Assembly (NCBI RefSeq): GCF_017654505.1
Contig: NC_054543.1
Span: forward strand, 29,371,525-29,435,524
Length of the DNA stretch: 64,000 nucleotides
Reading direction: 5' to 3'
Source of the DNA: Polyodon spathula
Taxonomy: Eukaryota; Chordata; Actinopteri; Acipenseriformes; Polyodontidae
The notes under the pieces are model-generated. The model was not told the origin of the DNA. It was given only the letters and a program-made list of their open reading frames with translations, and searched no databases. Below, piece by piece: positions 49,588 to 62,108 of the stretch. How positions within the stretch are numbered: the stretch's first letter is position 1; each line of letters starts with the position of its first letter. The position numbers were made by a program, and so were the translations under genes.

Positions 49588-49801
49588 AGACAAATATCAT
49601 GCTAATGATCATTTAGAGTAAATAGCTTTCCAAATGTAGCCCTGTATTATGGTGTGGACGTTAACAGTACTGCAAATCGAAACCAAGTGAATTATTCTGA
49701 AGAGTTTCCGGGGCAAATCAAGAACTGTTTTGGTGAATGCTTGGCCTGCAGCCCCTCGGTTGGACGCCCCTTACTTAACGTCTCGCTTTGTCCACCATCA
49801 G
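49588..49801 (+). promoter_or_regulatory. Alternative acceptor and possible 5' leader next to exon 8
   Basis: A T-rich tract and TTTCTTTCAG (AG at 49588-49589) form a good second acceptor 212 bp upstream of the exon 8 acceptor. The stretch between them contains a short upstream frame, ATG CTA ATG ATC ATT TAG at 49599-49616, and then 64 codons open in the exon 8 frame with no ATG. It suits a 5' UTR better than coding sequence. Confidence 0.3.
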
Positions 49802-50007
49802 ATCCTTCCCAGGAGCAGCGGACCACCCTGAGTGTCCCCCTGGACTTCAGTAGCCCCATCACTTCTGACGAGGAGTACCTCAGCCCGCTGGAGGAAGCTG
49901 AGTTTAGAGTTCCATCGTTCCGGGAGCCCGACACCATGAGGATTCCAGACGCCTCAGAACCTAAGAGTATCATTGAAACACGCTTCAAAGAGCCACCCTC
50001 TTTTGAG
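49802..50007 (+). CDS. speg: SPEG coding exon 8 (acidic linker; APEG-1-type internal start)
   Basis: The 206-bp exon (CCATCAG acceptor, TTGAG|GTGATT donor) encodes residues 828-896, including SSPITSDEEYLSP, recalled as identical in mammalian SPEG. An internal ATG at 49936-49938 (PDTM|RIPDASEP) lines up with the Met that starts the short mammalian APEG-1 isoform (PTM|K in mammals, from memory). The frame is open for 64 codons upstream of the acceptor, to a TGA at 49606, but contains no ATG; the upstream part may be 5' UTR of a short isoform using the TTTCTTTCAG acceptor at 49588. The exon leaves in phase 0. Confidence 0.93.
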
Positions 50008-50480
50008 GTGATTTACCTAACCCAGACCTCTTGACCAATAAATATCTTGCTGTCCCTAATAGAAGAAGATGCTATTTTTTCTTGAGCAGTGTGTCCCACA
50101 AGTGCAGCAATATCACGCAGACACAGCTTTATTACAATTCACAGTTTTAATACAATAGATGTTGTCAAGGAAGGGGTCCTTATATTTGTTGAGGATTTTC
50201 TGAGAATATTACAATAAGATTAAGTAACTGTGTGTTGTTTTCACATTCATTCGTCTCTACCACTATCTTGCACAATTAACAGGTATTTAATGTGATTTTC
50301 AACAAAGAACCCTAATTGACTCAAAATAAATGCTTAACTTTAAAAAGTGAATGCTTCCGTATGTCAGAAATAAACACTGAAACTAAGAACCCTACTCATA
50401 AGGAAACTAGACAGCAGGGCCTCTAGAGTACAATCTTGGATAGATGTTTATTGAACTAACATGTTTGTTACTTTTGACAG
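50008..50480 (+). other. speg: SPEG intron 8
   Basis: A 473-bp intron, GTGATT...TTGACAG. No repeat or element was recognised. Confidence 0.9.
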
Positions 50481-50569
50481 GTATCCCTGAGTGATCAAGC
50501 AGTGATAGAAGGTCAGGATGTCAGCCTGTCAGTTCGAATTCAAGGAGAACCCAAACCCATGATTTACTG
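50481..50569 (+). CDS. speg: SPEG coding exon 9 (APEG-1 Ig domain, first half)
   Basis: The 89-bp exon enters in phase 0 after TTGACAG and ends TACTG|GTAGGG inside the core Trp codon. It encodes [19 protein letters not shown] followed by [10 protein letters not shown], residues 897-925. The position normally held by the B-strand cysteine of an Ig domain is Val/Arg here, as it is in mammalian SPEG as recalled, so the domain lacks the canonical disulfide partner. Confidence 0.94.
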
Positions 50570-51080
50570 GTAGGGCTTCCTTCAGTTTTTCTGATGTTTC
50601 TGATGTCTATCACAAAGGCTTTGCGTACTTGCTTCAAAATAGGGTCCCTGTGTATTTGGAAATTAAAGATAAGTGTAGCATTGGGATTGAGGAGACATGG
50701 GGCAACATGGCCATGCAAGCTTAAACAAACTGGGGATTTATTTATTATTAGCCTTGATACACCTGTGAGACATGCCCCCAGCCAGTCCAGGTTTCAGCTA
50801 CCCACACACCATTACGCTGATCCCAAACTATATACCACCTTAAAGTCTCACTCGCCAGATTCAGGCTAGCCTTTACATTTTGTGCCATGACTGATATTCT
50901 AATACTAATTTAATACTAATTTAAGAGACTGCTATTTAGGGGGTCATAATACTTTATAACAAATTCCACAGCATAAAAGGCGGCCTTATAACAAGGAAGC
51001 TCTACGTATAAAGTAAGGTGGGGTTCAGAACAATATAGGTGGCCAAAATAATATCTATACCAGTATTTCTCTGCCTCCAG
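50570..51080 (+). other. speg: SPEG intron 9
   Basis: A 511-bp intron, GTAGGG...CCTCCAG. Nothing recognisable inside. Confidence 0.9.
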
Positions 51081-51256
51081 GCTTAAGAACAGACAGACAA
51101 TAAAGACTGACAGTCGTCACTGTGTGACTGAATCAGAGGGCGGCTCCTTTGAGCTGAAAATCACTGCAGCCGAAAAGTCGGATGCTGGAGTTTATACCTG
51201 CAAAGCAATTAACGAACATGGAATGAAGCAATGTGAGGGAAAATTGGAGCTCAAAG
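51081..51256 (+). CDS. speg: SPEG coding exon 10 (APEG-1 Ig domain, second half)
   Basis: The 176-bp exon (CCTCCAG acceptor, AAAG|GTAAGG donor) completes the Trp codon and continues LKNRQTIKTDSRH, GGSFELKITAAEKSDAG, VYTCKAINEHGMKQCEGKL, residues 926-984. The DxGxYxC motif (DAGVYTC) marks the F strand of the Ig fold. It exits in phase 1. Confidence 0.95.
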
Positions 51257-52141
51257 GTAAGGGCATTCCCATTGTTTGAAATATGTTTGAAAGGGGCATC
51301 CCTCCATTCTATTCAGTGTTACCTCAGTCGTTTATTTTATTTTATTATATGAATATGTATTTCACGTTTTGTTGGCAGGCCTCAGTCCCACATCATCATT
51401 TGCAACTGTCCCTCATTACACCTCTGTAAACTCAGCATTGCTTCATTTTTCTATCTCATGTTAACATTTTAAGGTCCTATTTTAAAGTAAATTATCAAAG
51501 AGGGATAAAGTAGTTTTATGAGAACTAGCAAGGAAATACCTGGAACAAAATTAACGACTCATTCCGGCACCTAAATTGTTTCCTGCTATTATAGTGCACC
51601 CTCATTAGGCCATGTTAATTGTCATGTACTCTACTTTACAGTTTAACCATTTGCTGCCCAGTGTCCAATATATTTGACATTGCAAAAATAGGCATTAAAA
51701 AGGTATACAGTAGGTAGGGTCCTTCACTAAGTCAGATATCAAAATAGAGGGTGCACTGTATTAGGGTGTTGTTATTCCCAGAAGAAAATGTTCCTTTGCT
51801 TTTGCTCTTGCCCTTAAATTCCAGTACAATGTGATCCCAGATATACTGAAAATACCATGGAATGAAATCATTACATGTCATTGCTGCACTTTAAGACATT
51901 TAGACAAAGCTGAATACATAGAGAACTGATAATGCTGTTATTCTGAAACAGGATTACCTCATTCTTTACTACAAGCTATTGAAAGTACAGTATATGAATC
52001 TCGGGATATAAGCCTATTCATCTGTCCATCAGTACATCACAGATATATTTGTACAGGGACATACGTTGTCTGTATATAGGTCACAGGGATCTACTTTTCA
52101 TCATAGCATTCTGCATTCACAGCCGTGGCAGGCAATGTATG

Positions 52142-52515
52142 TGTAACAGTATAGCGTCAAAAATGTGACTGAGGCTACAAACTGCAGTTAAAGTGCGTCT
52201 GCTTGCGCTTAATAGAATCAAACAAAACACTGGAACAAACAAACAGAGGCATGGTGGCCAAAATAAAAGGTTAAACAAGACAATCGGGCTGTTAGGCTAG
52301 GCAATTGCCTTCACTGATTAAGTTCTCCAAAACACTGTATAAGCACACTCACCAGCACACCTCTCAAACACCCCTCCCCAAATAAAGGATTCTCAGTTCC
52401 TTAAATACCATGTGGTTGGAGCCTAATTAACCATTAATCATTCAATTAAGGCTTCAGCCACATTCTCGCATGTATTATGTCAGGAAGGATTTTAACCACC
52501 CATATATTATATATA

Positions 52516-52605
<90 letters not shown>

Positions 52606-52634
52606 TTTACATTTAGGGCTTTTGCCCTGCCACA
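52142..52634 (-). mobile_element. Solo LTR carrying an AT/CA microsatellite
   Basis: Plus-strand ends TGTAACAGTATAGC and TGCCCTGCCACA, flanked by perfect 5-bp duplications GTATG (52137-52141 and 52635-52639). On the minus strand it starts TGTGGCAGGGC, like the LTR at 7231, followed by an AATTAA-rich segment and TATTTAAGG as TATA-like box (about 52402). The (TA)n(CA)n tract at 52505-52606 lies in its U3-like part. Confidence 0.82.
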
Positions 52635-53119
52635 GTATGTTAATAACTACTTGTTAAACTTGTGTTAATGAGGGTCAGTAGAATCTGGAATGGACTGCAC
52701 TGCAATGGGAGTATTATTTATTATTGTAATGACGTTGGGCATTATACATAGATGCAAACTAGACCACACAGTGTATAGCAAAGCCCTTATTAGATGAAAT
52801 AGTGAGTCAAACACTCAACATTCATTTTCACTTCAGTAAATACACACAGTACAGTCAGTGTGTTTTACTTTGAGAATTGCATAAAATTCTGAATAATTCA
52901 CTTAGCCTTTGGGGCATTCTTTTTGTACAGTCTCTTCGTTGAATCATCATAGGAATTGTTAGTTATGAAAAAGTTAAAATATTAACTTTATATTAAAATA
53001 TTATAAAAAAGTTAAAATATTTAACTCTTCCACCCTTGAATTTAAGTTTAACACATTCTTTATCTATAATTAAAAACTAACTTTTGTATGATAGTACTAT
53101 CATATCCTATAAAATGTAA

Positions 53120-53158
53120 CCCCCCCCCCCCAAAAAAAAAAAACCCATAACTTTTGTA

Positions 53159-53192
<34 letters not shown>

Positions 53193-53195
53193 TAG
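53120..53195. repeat. C-, A- and TA-runs
   Basis: A 12-C run, two A runs and a short (TA)n follow one another. Confidence 0.95.
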
Positions 53196-53623
53196 TAAGC
53201 TTTCATTTCAACAAGGACCTACGGGTCTTTCTTATTAGCTAAAAGTCAAACAAGGCAAGTGCTGGATGTGATTGACATCTCAGTATTTATTACCTTCATG
53301 AAATAAATGGAAAGTTATCAACTTGAGTTACTCTGCAGCCCATTGCAAAATTAACAAGTTTGAACGATATTTCAATGAACAAAATTCATTTAAAAATAAA
53401 TGCATATTTTGTGTTAGACTTGAGTACATGATACATAGAATATATGATCTGTTGTGTTTCATAAAATTAAATGATGCGAGTTATGTCCTTAAAATCCCTA
53501 GTTTGCCCTTTTCTTACTTTTTTTCACCAGAATCAGGACAATGTTTATAGGTTTAAGAAGGTTTTTGGTCATCATTTTGAAACCACCTGCCTTAAACTGT
53601 AAAATAAATACTGGCTCTACATA

Positions 53624-55150
53624 CAGTGCCTATAGAAAGTCTATATCCCCTTTCAAAATATTCACCTTTTGTTGCCTTATAGCCTGGAATTAAAATGCAT
53701 TAAAATAGTTTTTTTTTCTACAGTTTCCATTTATCTGCATATCCTACCCCACAACTTCCAACTGAAAAAAAATATTCTAGAAATGTGTAGAAAATTAATT
53801 AAAAATAAAAACTGAAATAGCTTGGTTAGATAGGTGTCTACCCCCCTTGTAATAGCAATCCTAAATTAGCTCAGGTGTAACCAATTGCCTTCAAAATCAC
53901 ACACCAAGTTAAGTGGCCTCCACCTGTGTTACATTGTAGTGATTCACCTGATTTCAGGATAAATGCAGCAGTTCCTGTAGGTTCCCTCTGCTGGGTAGTG
54001 CATTTCAAAGCAAAGACTCAACCATGAGCTCCAAGGCACTTTCAAAAGAACTCTGGGACAAAGTTGTTGAAAGACACAGATCAGGGGATGGGTATAAAAA
54101 AATATCAAAGGCCTTGAATATCCCTTACAGCATGGTCAAGATGATTATTAAGAAGTAGAAGGTGTATGGCACCACCAAGACCCTGCCTAGATCAGGCAGT
54201 GCTTCCAAACTGGATGACCAAGCAAGACAGAGACTGATCAGAGAGGCTACCAAGAGGCCAATGACAACTTTGCAACAGCTACAGACTTGTATGGCCAAGA
54301 CTGGTCAAAGTGTGCATGTGAGAACAATATCCCAAGTACTCCACAAATCTGGCCTGTATGTTAGTGTGGCAAAAAGGAAAACATTACTCAAGAAAGCCCA
54401 CCTTGAATCCTGTTTGAAGCATAGAAAAAAACACTCAGGGGATTCTGTAGCAAAAAGTTTTGTGGTCTGACAAAACTAAACTGGAACTTTTTGGCCTAAA
54501 TGCAAAGCTTTATGTTTGGTGCAAACCCAACACCGCGCATCACCCAAAGAACACCATCCCTACTGTGAAGAATGGTGGTGACAACATCATGTTATGGGGA
54601 TGTTTCTCATTGACAGGGAGTGAGCACTTGCCAGGATAGAATGAAAAATGAATAGAGCAAAGTACAGAGAAGTCCTTGAGGAAAACTTGCCCTCTGCAAG
54701 AAAGCTGAAACTGAGATGGAAGTTCACCTTTCAGCATGACAACGACCCAAAGCACACAGCCAAAGCTACATTGGAGTGGCTAAGGAACAAAAAGGTAAAT
54801 GTCTGTGGCCCAGTCAGAGCCCCTATCCTAAATACAATCGAAAATTTGTGGCATGACTTGAAGATTGCCGTCCATCAACGCTACCCAAGGAACTTGAAGA
54901 ATGGTCAAATATTTTCAAATCTGGGTGTGCAAAGTTGGTAGAGACCTATCCCAACAGACTCACAGCTGTAATTGCTGCCAAAGCTGCTTCGACCAAATAT
55001 TAACTCAGGGGGGTGGAGACTTATCCAATTATGATCTTTCAGTTTTTTATTTTTATTACATAATTTTTTTCTCAATAAAAACTTTTTTTTTCCCTTAACA
55101 GTGTGGAATATGGTGTGTAGATGAGTGGAAAAAAATCCACATTTAAATGT
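53624..55150 (+). mobile_element. Tc1-like element, 3' truncated, dead transposase
   Basis: The left end is TA|CAGTGCCTATAGAAAGTCTA (53622). The transposase starts at ATG 54024 (SSKALSKELWDKVVERH, helix-turn-helix region) but meets TAG at 54156. Later pieces: TLPRSGSASKLDDQARQRLI (54175-54235), [19 protein letters not shown] (about 54460-54520), NGGDNIMLWGCFS, and KFTFQHDNDPKHTAKA (54720-54765) with an Asp of the triad. The right terminal repeat is missing its last 80 or so bases, so the end at about 55150 is a truncation. Confidence 0.85.
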
Positions 55151-56278
55151 CCACTCCACTCATGTCAAGCAAAGCAGGTGGCTGTGATATTATTATTTAT
55201 AGAAACTACCCAGCACACAGGTTTCACTGGAAATGTGTTGCACTGGACTTAGCCGGTCACTACAAATTTTGTTTGGAAGCGACCTTAACCTAAACATATG
55301 CTCAGGTCATTTATTTCAAAACTAGTTTCTAGTAAGTCTTGTAATCCTACGTCTGACAAAATGACTGACCATGCACTGTACATTTTGCTTGGGGAACTGT
55401 GTTGAGCCTCCCCTGCAGCTGTTGTCGGGGGTCACTCTTGTATTCGGACACACGCTGGACACATGGCTTGACCCTTAAAGCTTGGCATCGACCAAAAATG
55501 TTTATATTGGCTTGTGCATGTTTTTCATATGAGCTGTATGTGTGTATGAATGCGTATGCAGTATTTAATAAAAGTATCAGATACAACCAGACTTCCATTT
55601 TAAAATCCCTAATAGTACAATTATTTGACATTCTTCTGCACTGCCTCCATACACAGCAGTCTGGGATTTAATGCTCACTGCATTTCGTTATTTGCATAAC
55701 GAAGCACATTGGATCACTATAAATAGTCGAGATCCCCAAAAAAGTAGAAAACAACAGAGGAAATACTGTTTAAAGACAAAACTTTAAGAGTGTTTGCCTA
55801 ACATGGCAAATCACACAAATGTGTGCTTACACCTTATTTAGCTCATAGATCTGTTATTTGCCGGTTGGGCAGTTGTTTTCAGTATTTGGGGGTAATGCTT
55901 TGATAAAATAATCTGTCATAGTGCATGCTTAGTTCCACCACTATTATGAAGGCAAACAAAAATGTTCAAATCAATCCAGCAAGTCATTAACATTCAGTGG
56001 CTTACCTTGATTGTTCTAGTCTACCTTATTTTCCCATGGCTGCTTATGACCAATTTACTGTCACTTGATATACATACAGAAATTATTTCATTCCAGATTT
56101 GTAACTGTTTGTAACTTGTGCTCACAGGTGTATTTGGAAGGAATTGTACAAATCAACATCAATCTCCCATTGTGCGTGTGCCTGTGTGTGTTTGTGTGCT
56201 GCAGTATAACCTTGAGCTTGCTGACTGCGTTTTCTGTTTTCTGTATACAGGGGAAGTAAGCAATGCCCCCTCGCCAGC

Positions 56279-56281
56279 CCC

Positions 56282-56312
<31 letters not shown>

Positions 56313-56317
56313 ACAGA
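56279..56317. repeat. C-run followed by (CA)n
   Basis: About 20 C residues then eight CA units. Confidence 0.95.
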
Positions 56318-56699
56318 GCTCTCTCTGCCTGACTCTCATTCTTGACATTCTTTTGAGAGTCCTGAGAAGACTTAGCTTGTTTTTCTTTCTGACTTTATTT
56401 CGAACACAATAAATTGAACTCCAGGATGTTATATAGCCACCATGACTTTAACATTCCTCACATTATTATCCGTTTACACTTAGACCTATTTGCAATAGAC
56501 TATTGCCTGCTTTGCACAGTTACCAAAATTAAGTATCTGTCAATAAGAAAGTGGGGCTGTTGCACCAGAGGATGACAGAATATGGCTGTGCAGTGGATTG
56601 TTCAGAATTATGGATCTTGAAACACAACTGTCAAGGCCCCATGCCTACTAGTATTTCCATATATATGGTTTCTGAAAAGGAAGATGGTCTGCTAAAGAT

Positions 56700-56960
56700 T
56701 TCAAACCAAAAGATTGGACAACCCCAGCATTCTTCTTCTATCGTATGCATGTCGTGCCATGCCATTGAACGGCATCATCATCAGCAAGGTGCAAAGCCGG
56801 CAGTCCACCAGGGAACTTGGGGTAGTCAGTGGGCAGTCATCGACGATGTGTGACATGGTTTGTTGGGCTCCACAGCTGTAGGAAGGGTTGGTGGCTTGAC
56901 CCCAGAGAACGAGGCTGGCAGCACATTGACCCTGCCCTGTCCTGAAGAGAAAGCGACCTC
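56700..56960 (-). pseudogene. LINE ORF2 C-terminal remnant
   Basis: The minus strand reads FRTGQGQCAASLVLWGQ (about 56900-56950), SYSCGAQQTMSHIVDDCPL (about 56830-56885) and further pieces. The TGQG-CAA and C-G-xx-Q-TMxHI-x-xCP motifs are typical of the zinc-binding C terminus of fish LINE ORF2 proteins. Frame breaks follow. No polymerase part was seen. Confidence 0.6.
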
Positions 56961-58220
56961 AAACAAAACAAGCACAAATAGTATAGCAAACTGTTACCAG
57001 ATATAGGAAGATCTACTCTTACAGGCTAATTTCAGGGTACAGATAGAAATCCTTAGTAGATTTATAGCAAAACGATTTGTACTGATTTTGAAACAGACAG
57101 ACCAACAAATAGTTACCTCAAAATGAACTGCTCAGTCTTGGGTACAAAACAAGAGGGTTAACAAAGCTGTGACTAATGTAATATTGTACTTGACTGTGTT
57201 GCACCTGTTTCTAACCACAATTAACTGTTCTAGTGCAGTGTCAGGCTGGTACAACTACAGTGAAACCTATTTGTGTGAAAGAGATGTATTTAAATAGGGA
57301 AGGAAATTTCATTAACCTTGCAGCACATTTCTTCTGCAATGTGGCTGAGTAAGCAATTGAAATGTTCACCCTCTCTTAATTGCATTTGGAAACTCATCAT
57401 TAGGGCTTGCATGAATTGATTTGCACACACTTACAAACCTACTTTAATTATGATGTCCACCTGCTTGTTTAAATGGTTTAAATGCTGTCTTCTGTTTTAT
57501 GGCTTGTGCCTTTTGGAACAAGCAAAGTGTTGTCCATTATTCATAAAAATGCCGTTCTTATAATAATCGGTAGGTCAGCAATATCACAGCTTGCTGTACA
57601 TAATACTAAAGAAGACTCAAATGTCTCAGCTAGCTCTATTACATCAGTGTATAAAACCTGGTGTCTGTGTGTGAGTGTCAATGTCATATCTTTTCAAATT
57701 TGTTGAGCTGTATACAAATCTCCATTAGTAATAAAAAGGAACAATTTATATAATTAGAGTGCCAGTTAGTGGTCATTGACAAAAGCGTTTCATCAAAACA
57801 GTTGTCCAATTTAGGTTAATTTCTGCTTAATGTATGATGTAGGACTAGATTCTTAACGCTCTTTAGTGGAGGTTGTCATTGGCACCTTTTTATTTTTTAT
57901 ATTTTTTAACAAATTTACCAAACCCCAAAACTCTACTTGTAGAAACAAAATGTGAAGTAATATAATATTATCTGATGGACACTTAAAATAACACAGTTTT
58001 ACTCAGGATGGGACCATCAGAATCATTCTTACTGTACAATCTCTTGATCTGATTGTAGTAACTAGATCCCTGGAGTAAATCTGCCACACAGCACATGATG
58101 TTCTGGGTTACCAGGAAGAAACATTTAATTTAACATTTAATTTATGTAAACAAGATTAATAAAGTTAAATAATCAAGCACAAGAAAAGATGGTTCACTGA
58201 TAATTTTGCTAACACAGTAC

Positions 58221-58993
58221 TGTGGCAAAGTGGAAAGTGAATACAGGTGAGTGCAGTGCAGAGTGGATACAAAATAGACAGGCAATGATTTCCAGGTGCA
58301 AGGGTGTTTATTGATTTGATTAGCAATGTCCAGAGCCTTTTATGGCGAACACCTGTAAATAATAATGTTGGAGTGATACAGCGGTGTGTATCTCTCGGTA
58401 TTTGTAATCCCTGGGTTTGACCCGCAGCCAAAAAGTCCAGTTGTCGTACACCAACACTAAACACAGAACACAAACACAGTTTTTAGTGACAGTGAATAAG
58501 TGCCAGTGCTGCAATACAATTCTTTGCGAATGCAGGGGTGAAAGTGATGTCCGAGTTGATGCTGGCTTGTGCTACAGCTCAGGATCGTGTTTCTGGCAGT
58601 CTAGTTTAAAGACAGACTGACAAACATTTACAACGTACACTAAACACACAAGACAAAACTCACGGTTCACAGCAAATAACATAGGCTCCTTGTAGGTTGT
58701 ATCTAACCATTTACCAAGGAACAGATCACTTACACTACGACCCCTTATACTTATATATCCTCCCTCATGACCCTTAGATTAACGAGGGCAACGAGGGCCA
58801 CGCCATTTCCCTACCGGGTCATTGAGTTTGGGTACCGTAGCTCCGCCCCTTTTCTAGATGGCTGACTTCCACCTAACTCCAGGAATTAATTGTCATGCCA
58901 TTTAGTCCAGGGTACTCTGTTCCCTTTACACAGCGCCCCAATCATAGGTCGTGAAGGAGATCTAACACCAAGAATCATTCAATCTCTGTCACA
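58221..58993 (-). mobile_element. Solo LTR, family shared with 62677 (copy 1)
   Basis: Ends TGTGGCAAAGTGG and AATCTCTGTCACA, flanked by perfect 5-bp duplications AGTAC (58216-58220 and 58994-58998). On the minus strand it has GGATATATAAG as TATA box (about 58751-58762) and AATAAA (58307-58312). It is 773 bp long. Confidence 0.92.
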
Positions 58994-59862
58994 AGTACAT
59001 AAAGAGTAAGAAATCAATCTGAAGGATTTGGTTAGCAGCTTTTTAACTTGAGGAATCTGTCTGGTGTGAAGGTGGCGAGTACAGTTGAAGCAATTTACCC
59101 TATTGACATCTGTGTAGCGTCAGAGTGAATCATAATATCATTCTGTCTATGCATTTACTTGGTTTCTACTCACAAACTTCCCCACTGACAAAGAATGCCT
59201 TTAAAAAGAGTCATAAACTAAATGTCTTATCTTCCTCCACTGCTGAATGATTCATTTGATGCCAGCAGCATCTTGCACAATGAAAGCCAGACAGTTTTGG
59301 GTGCTTCGACACCTCAGAAGAGAACATTACCCCTCATAAACACAGCCGACAGGGTTTGAAACCACAGACCAATTGAGAACAATGAGAAGCACCTCATGTG
59401 GACCACTACTTTTCCATGTAGTACTGCTAAGCTGTTTAACTACAGCATTAGAACTATGCATATGGGCCGATTAACAAAATAACAAATGACTGTTCAGCTT
59501 ATTGAGAAGACAGCTGTTACATGGCGGCTATAATAACCAAATATGTTCACAAAAATACAATAAAGGGGTTATAGCTAGTGAAATCATTCTTGTCTCTCAT
59601 GCACTCCCATGTCCTAAAATACGTCTCTTTAAGTTAAATAAAAGAGGGATTATTCTCTTGAGATTCCACATATGAACATCCCAACAATGTCACTGTTGAA
59701 ATGATTCCTTCCAGTTCCAGTGTATAACAGGCCATCTCCAGCATAGGTGATGTCCTGGGGCCTCTCAGTTCAGGCTAACCTGGTGAATCATCTTTTTAAA
59801 CCAAACAAAAAGGCCAGCGCCTTCCTTAGCAATCTGTGACTTTGTGCAACCCCTCCCCTCAG

Positions 59863-60123
59863 CCCCTCCCATGGAGCCAAGCCTGGTGATATTGAGGCAG
59901 ATGCGAGATGTGACGGTGAAGGCAGGTGAGATGGCGGTCTTTGAGTGCTTTATCTCTGGGCCCCTGGATGTCGACGTAGACTGGCTTTCCAATGACAAAC
60001 TGGTTCAGCCAGCCCTGCTCAACTGCAAGATGCATTTCGACGGCAGGAGATGCAAACTGCTTCTGAACTCGGTGCATGAAGATGACAGCGGCACGTACAC
60101 CTGCAAACTGAGCACTGCCAAAG
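59863..60123 (+). CDS. speg: SPEG coding exon 11 (complete Ig domain)
   Basis: The 261-bp exon (CCCCTCAG acceptor, AAAG|GTGAGT donor) holds one whole Ig domain, residues 985-1071: [19 protein letters not shown] with the first cysteine, VDWLSNDKL with the core Trp, [15 protein letters not shown], and [15 protein letters not shown] with the second cysteine. The [13 protein letters not shown] stretch is nearly identical to mammalian SPEG as recalled. Phase 1 in and out, a symmetric exon. Confidence 0.96.
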
Positions 60124-61665
60124 GTGAGTAAAACTCCCCAACATGCTTTCGCTGTGGAAGCAAGGTGTGAGGGGGCTAGAGGGCGCATATGTGGCTTGAT
60201 ATTTAGGTTTTTATACTAGTAAGGGAAAGAGTTGTCTCCATGTAACCTTGATGTATCCTGTAGCATTAGTTATTATCTGATAAGTGCTTTGGACTTCAAC
60301 AGAATCAACCATTCAGGCTGTGCAGGGAATGGGAGACGTTTTGACATTTTCTTTATCCAAACTGAATTGTGCTGTTATTGCAGTATAATGAGGTTTGGAA
60401 TTCTCTTAAAGTGGATGGCAGAGAGGAAATAAAACCCTGATTAACATTACCACTTGGCCTGTATCGCTTATGATGTTTCAAGTTTATGTTGATCTATAAA
60501 GCGAATTTCAAGACTCTTAAGTTCTGTTAGCTTTAGCAGGCATATTCTGTAGGATAATGACTGCTCTACTCTGAATCTGATTGGCACAGTTGATCTGTGA
60601 TGTTTATAACCCATAAAAAAAAACACAGCAAATGAACCACAGTTAACAACTAATGAAATACAGAAGCACAAGAATCCCAGGCACAAATCACTAGACTTGG
60701 TGTCACGCAGTGTGTATAATTTTCAGGATTAATTTCAGATTGTGTATTACTTGTACTGGTGAATGCATTTGTAATACATTTATAAAAGATACAAATAATT
60801 AATCCAAAAATAAATTAGCCATTGTCCAAACTAAAATAAAAACCACCAAGACATAAATCAAGGTACAGTGCTCCCCCTTTATAACGCTGTAGTCGGGAGC
60901 CATAGTTAAGAGACGCTGCTATTTGTGTTCTGCCTTATAACGAGAATACTAGTGTTAGAGTAATGGCATTATGGGGCAAACGGGAGCCATGACCGTATTG
61001 CCTTTTAACCTGTTTCACAGTATAAAGGGACACTTTATAAAGGGGGAGCACTGTATATTCTACCAGGTGGCACAATAGAATCTAAAACATTGGGCACATT
61101 TAGGAAAACGACTTGATTCGGTCCTATTAAATCAGATTGCCCTAGTCTGGGAGCATGGTGTGCTAAAAGGGATGAGCCTTGTTGGACCAAATGGTCGTTT
61201 CTCATTCCCAAACTTTTTTATGTTCTAATGTGTTTAAGACATATAGCAAAGAATACATTATGAATATATTTGGCATAGGATTATACATGCTGTATCATAA
61301 AATAGTTTTGATTTTATAAGGAACTCTTTTGTAGTTAGCTTACTAAAGTATTAATACATATTTTGATTTTTGTGTTAATGGTTAGGCAGTATACTGCAGT
61401 ACCCTATTTATGAACTAATTAAATAGGCCAACTAAGTGTTCAGCAAACACCATTATTGTTATCAACTCCAAGGATCACATTATTGAAATTGGGTTAAAGA
61501 TGTTACTTTAGTAATGTGTAGCAAATTAGATCAGGTCATATTATATTATACTTTTTTATTACTTGTATTATACCTTTCTTATAAATTGTGAATAGATTTT
61601 TGAACTAACTAAAGCAGGGCCATACTGTACTGTAGTATCTGATCCCAGTTCTCTCGCCCTCACAG
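60124..61665 (+). other. speg: SPEG intron 11
   Basis: The intron (GTGAGT...CTCACAG) contains the small MITE at 60866-61053. The rest shows nothing recognisable. Confidence 0.85.
60866..61053. mobile_element. Small MITE with TA target
   Basis: The ends CAGTGCTCCCCCTTTATAA and TTATAAAGGGGGAGCACTG are perfect inverted repeats, flanked by TA on both sides. At 188 bp with no coding capacity it fits a Tc1/mariner or pogo-type MITE. Confidence 0.85.
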
Positions 61666-61824
61666 AGGAGTTGACCTCCAGCGCCAATCTCAAAGTCATT
61701 CCCTCAATCGAGCCTCTCTTCACCAGGAAGTTGGATGTCCTGGAGGTGATCGAGGGTCGCACAGCTCGATTCGGCTGCAAAGTCAGCGGGACACCTCCTC
61801 CACAGGTCACCTGGAGTCACTTCG
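61666..61824 (+). CDS. speg: SPEG coding exon 12 (Ig domain, first half)
   Basis: The 159-bp exon (CCTCACAG acceptor, TTCG|GTGAGC donor) encodes residues 1072-1124: [49 protein letters not shown]. It supplies the last strand of the preceding domain and the A-C strands of the next Ig domain. Phase 1 in and out. Confidence 0.95.
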
Positions 61825-62108
61825 GTGAGCAGGCTTTGCATCCTCCCCTCCTCTTTCCACCCCCCCCCCCTTGAAGAGCAACTGCGTTTAAGTAGGAAAT
61901 GTATTTTATTAAAGTTTACCGAAAATCAGTAGAGAAGATAGTACTCCAATAAAGCTGTATCTTTGTCCAGGAGTTCAACAATAAAACAAAAATGAGCATT
62001 AAAACACCAAAGTGTTGATAAAACACAAAACATTTGAACTGCCACACAGAAAAGTGCAATACGGCTATAGCATGAAGTATACTCCTGTGTTTCTGCTTTC
62101 TCTCACAG
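61825..62108 (+). other. speg: SPEG intron 12
   Basis: A 284-bp intron, GTGAGC...CTCACAG, with a short C-run (61861-61870). Confidence 0.93.

Larger units (their letters stand above)
51257..59862 (+). other. speg: SPEG intron 10 (8.6 kb)
   Basis: The intron (GTAAGG...CCCTCAG) holds a solo LTR (52142-52634), a truncated Tc1 (53624-55150), C and A runs (53120-53195), a C-run and CA repeat (56279-56317), a LINE 3' remnant (56700-56960) and a solo LTR (58221-58993). The intervals 55160-56270 and 56970-58215 show nothing I can name. Confidence 0.8.

Noticed and set aside
49654..49801. Exon 8 reading frame extended upstream as coding sequence
   Set aside because: No ATG in this frame, and the CCATCAG acceptor at 49801 fits the phase of exon 7; kept only as a possible leader.
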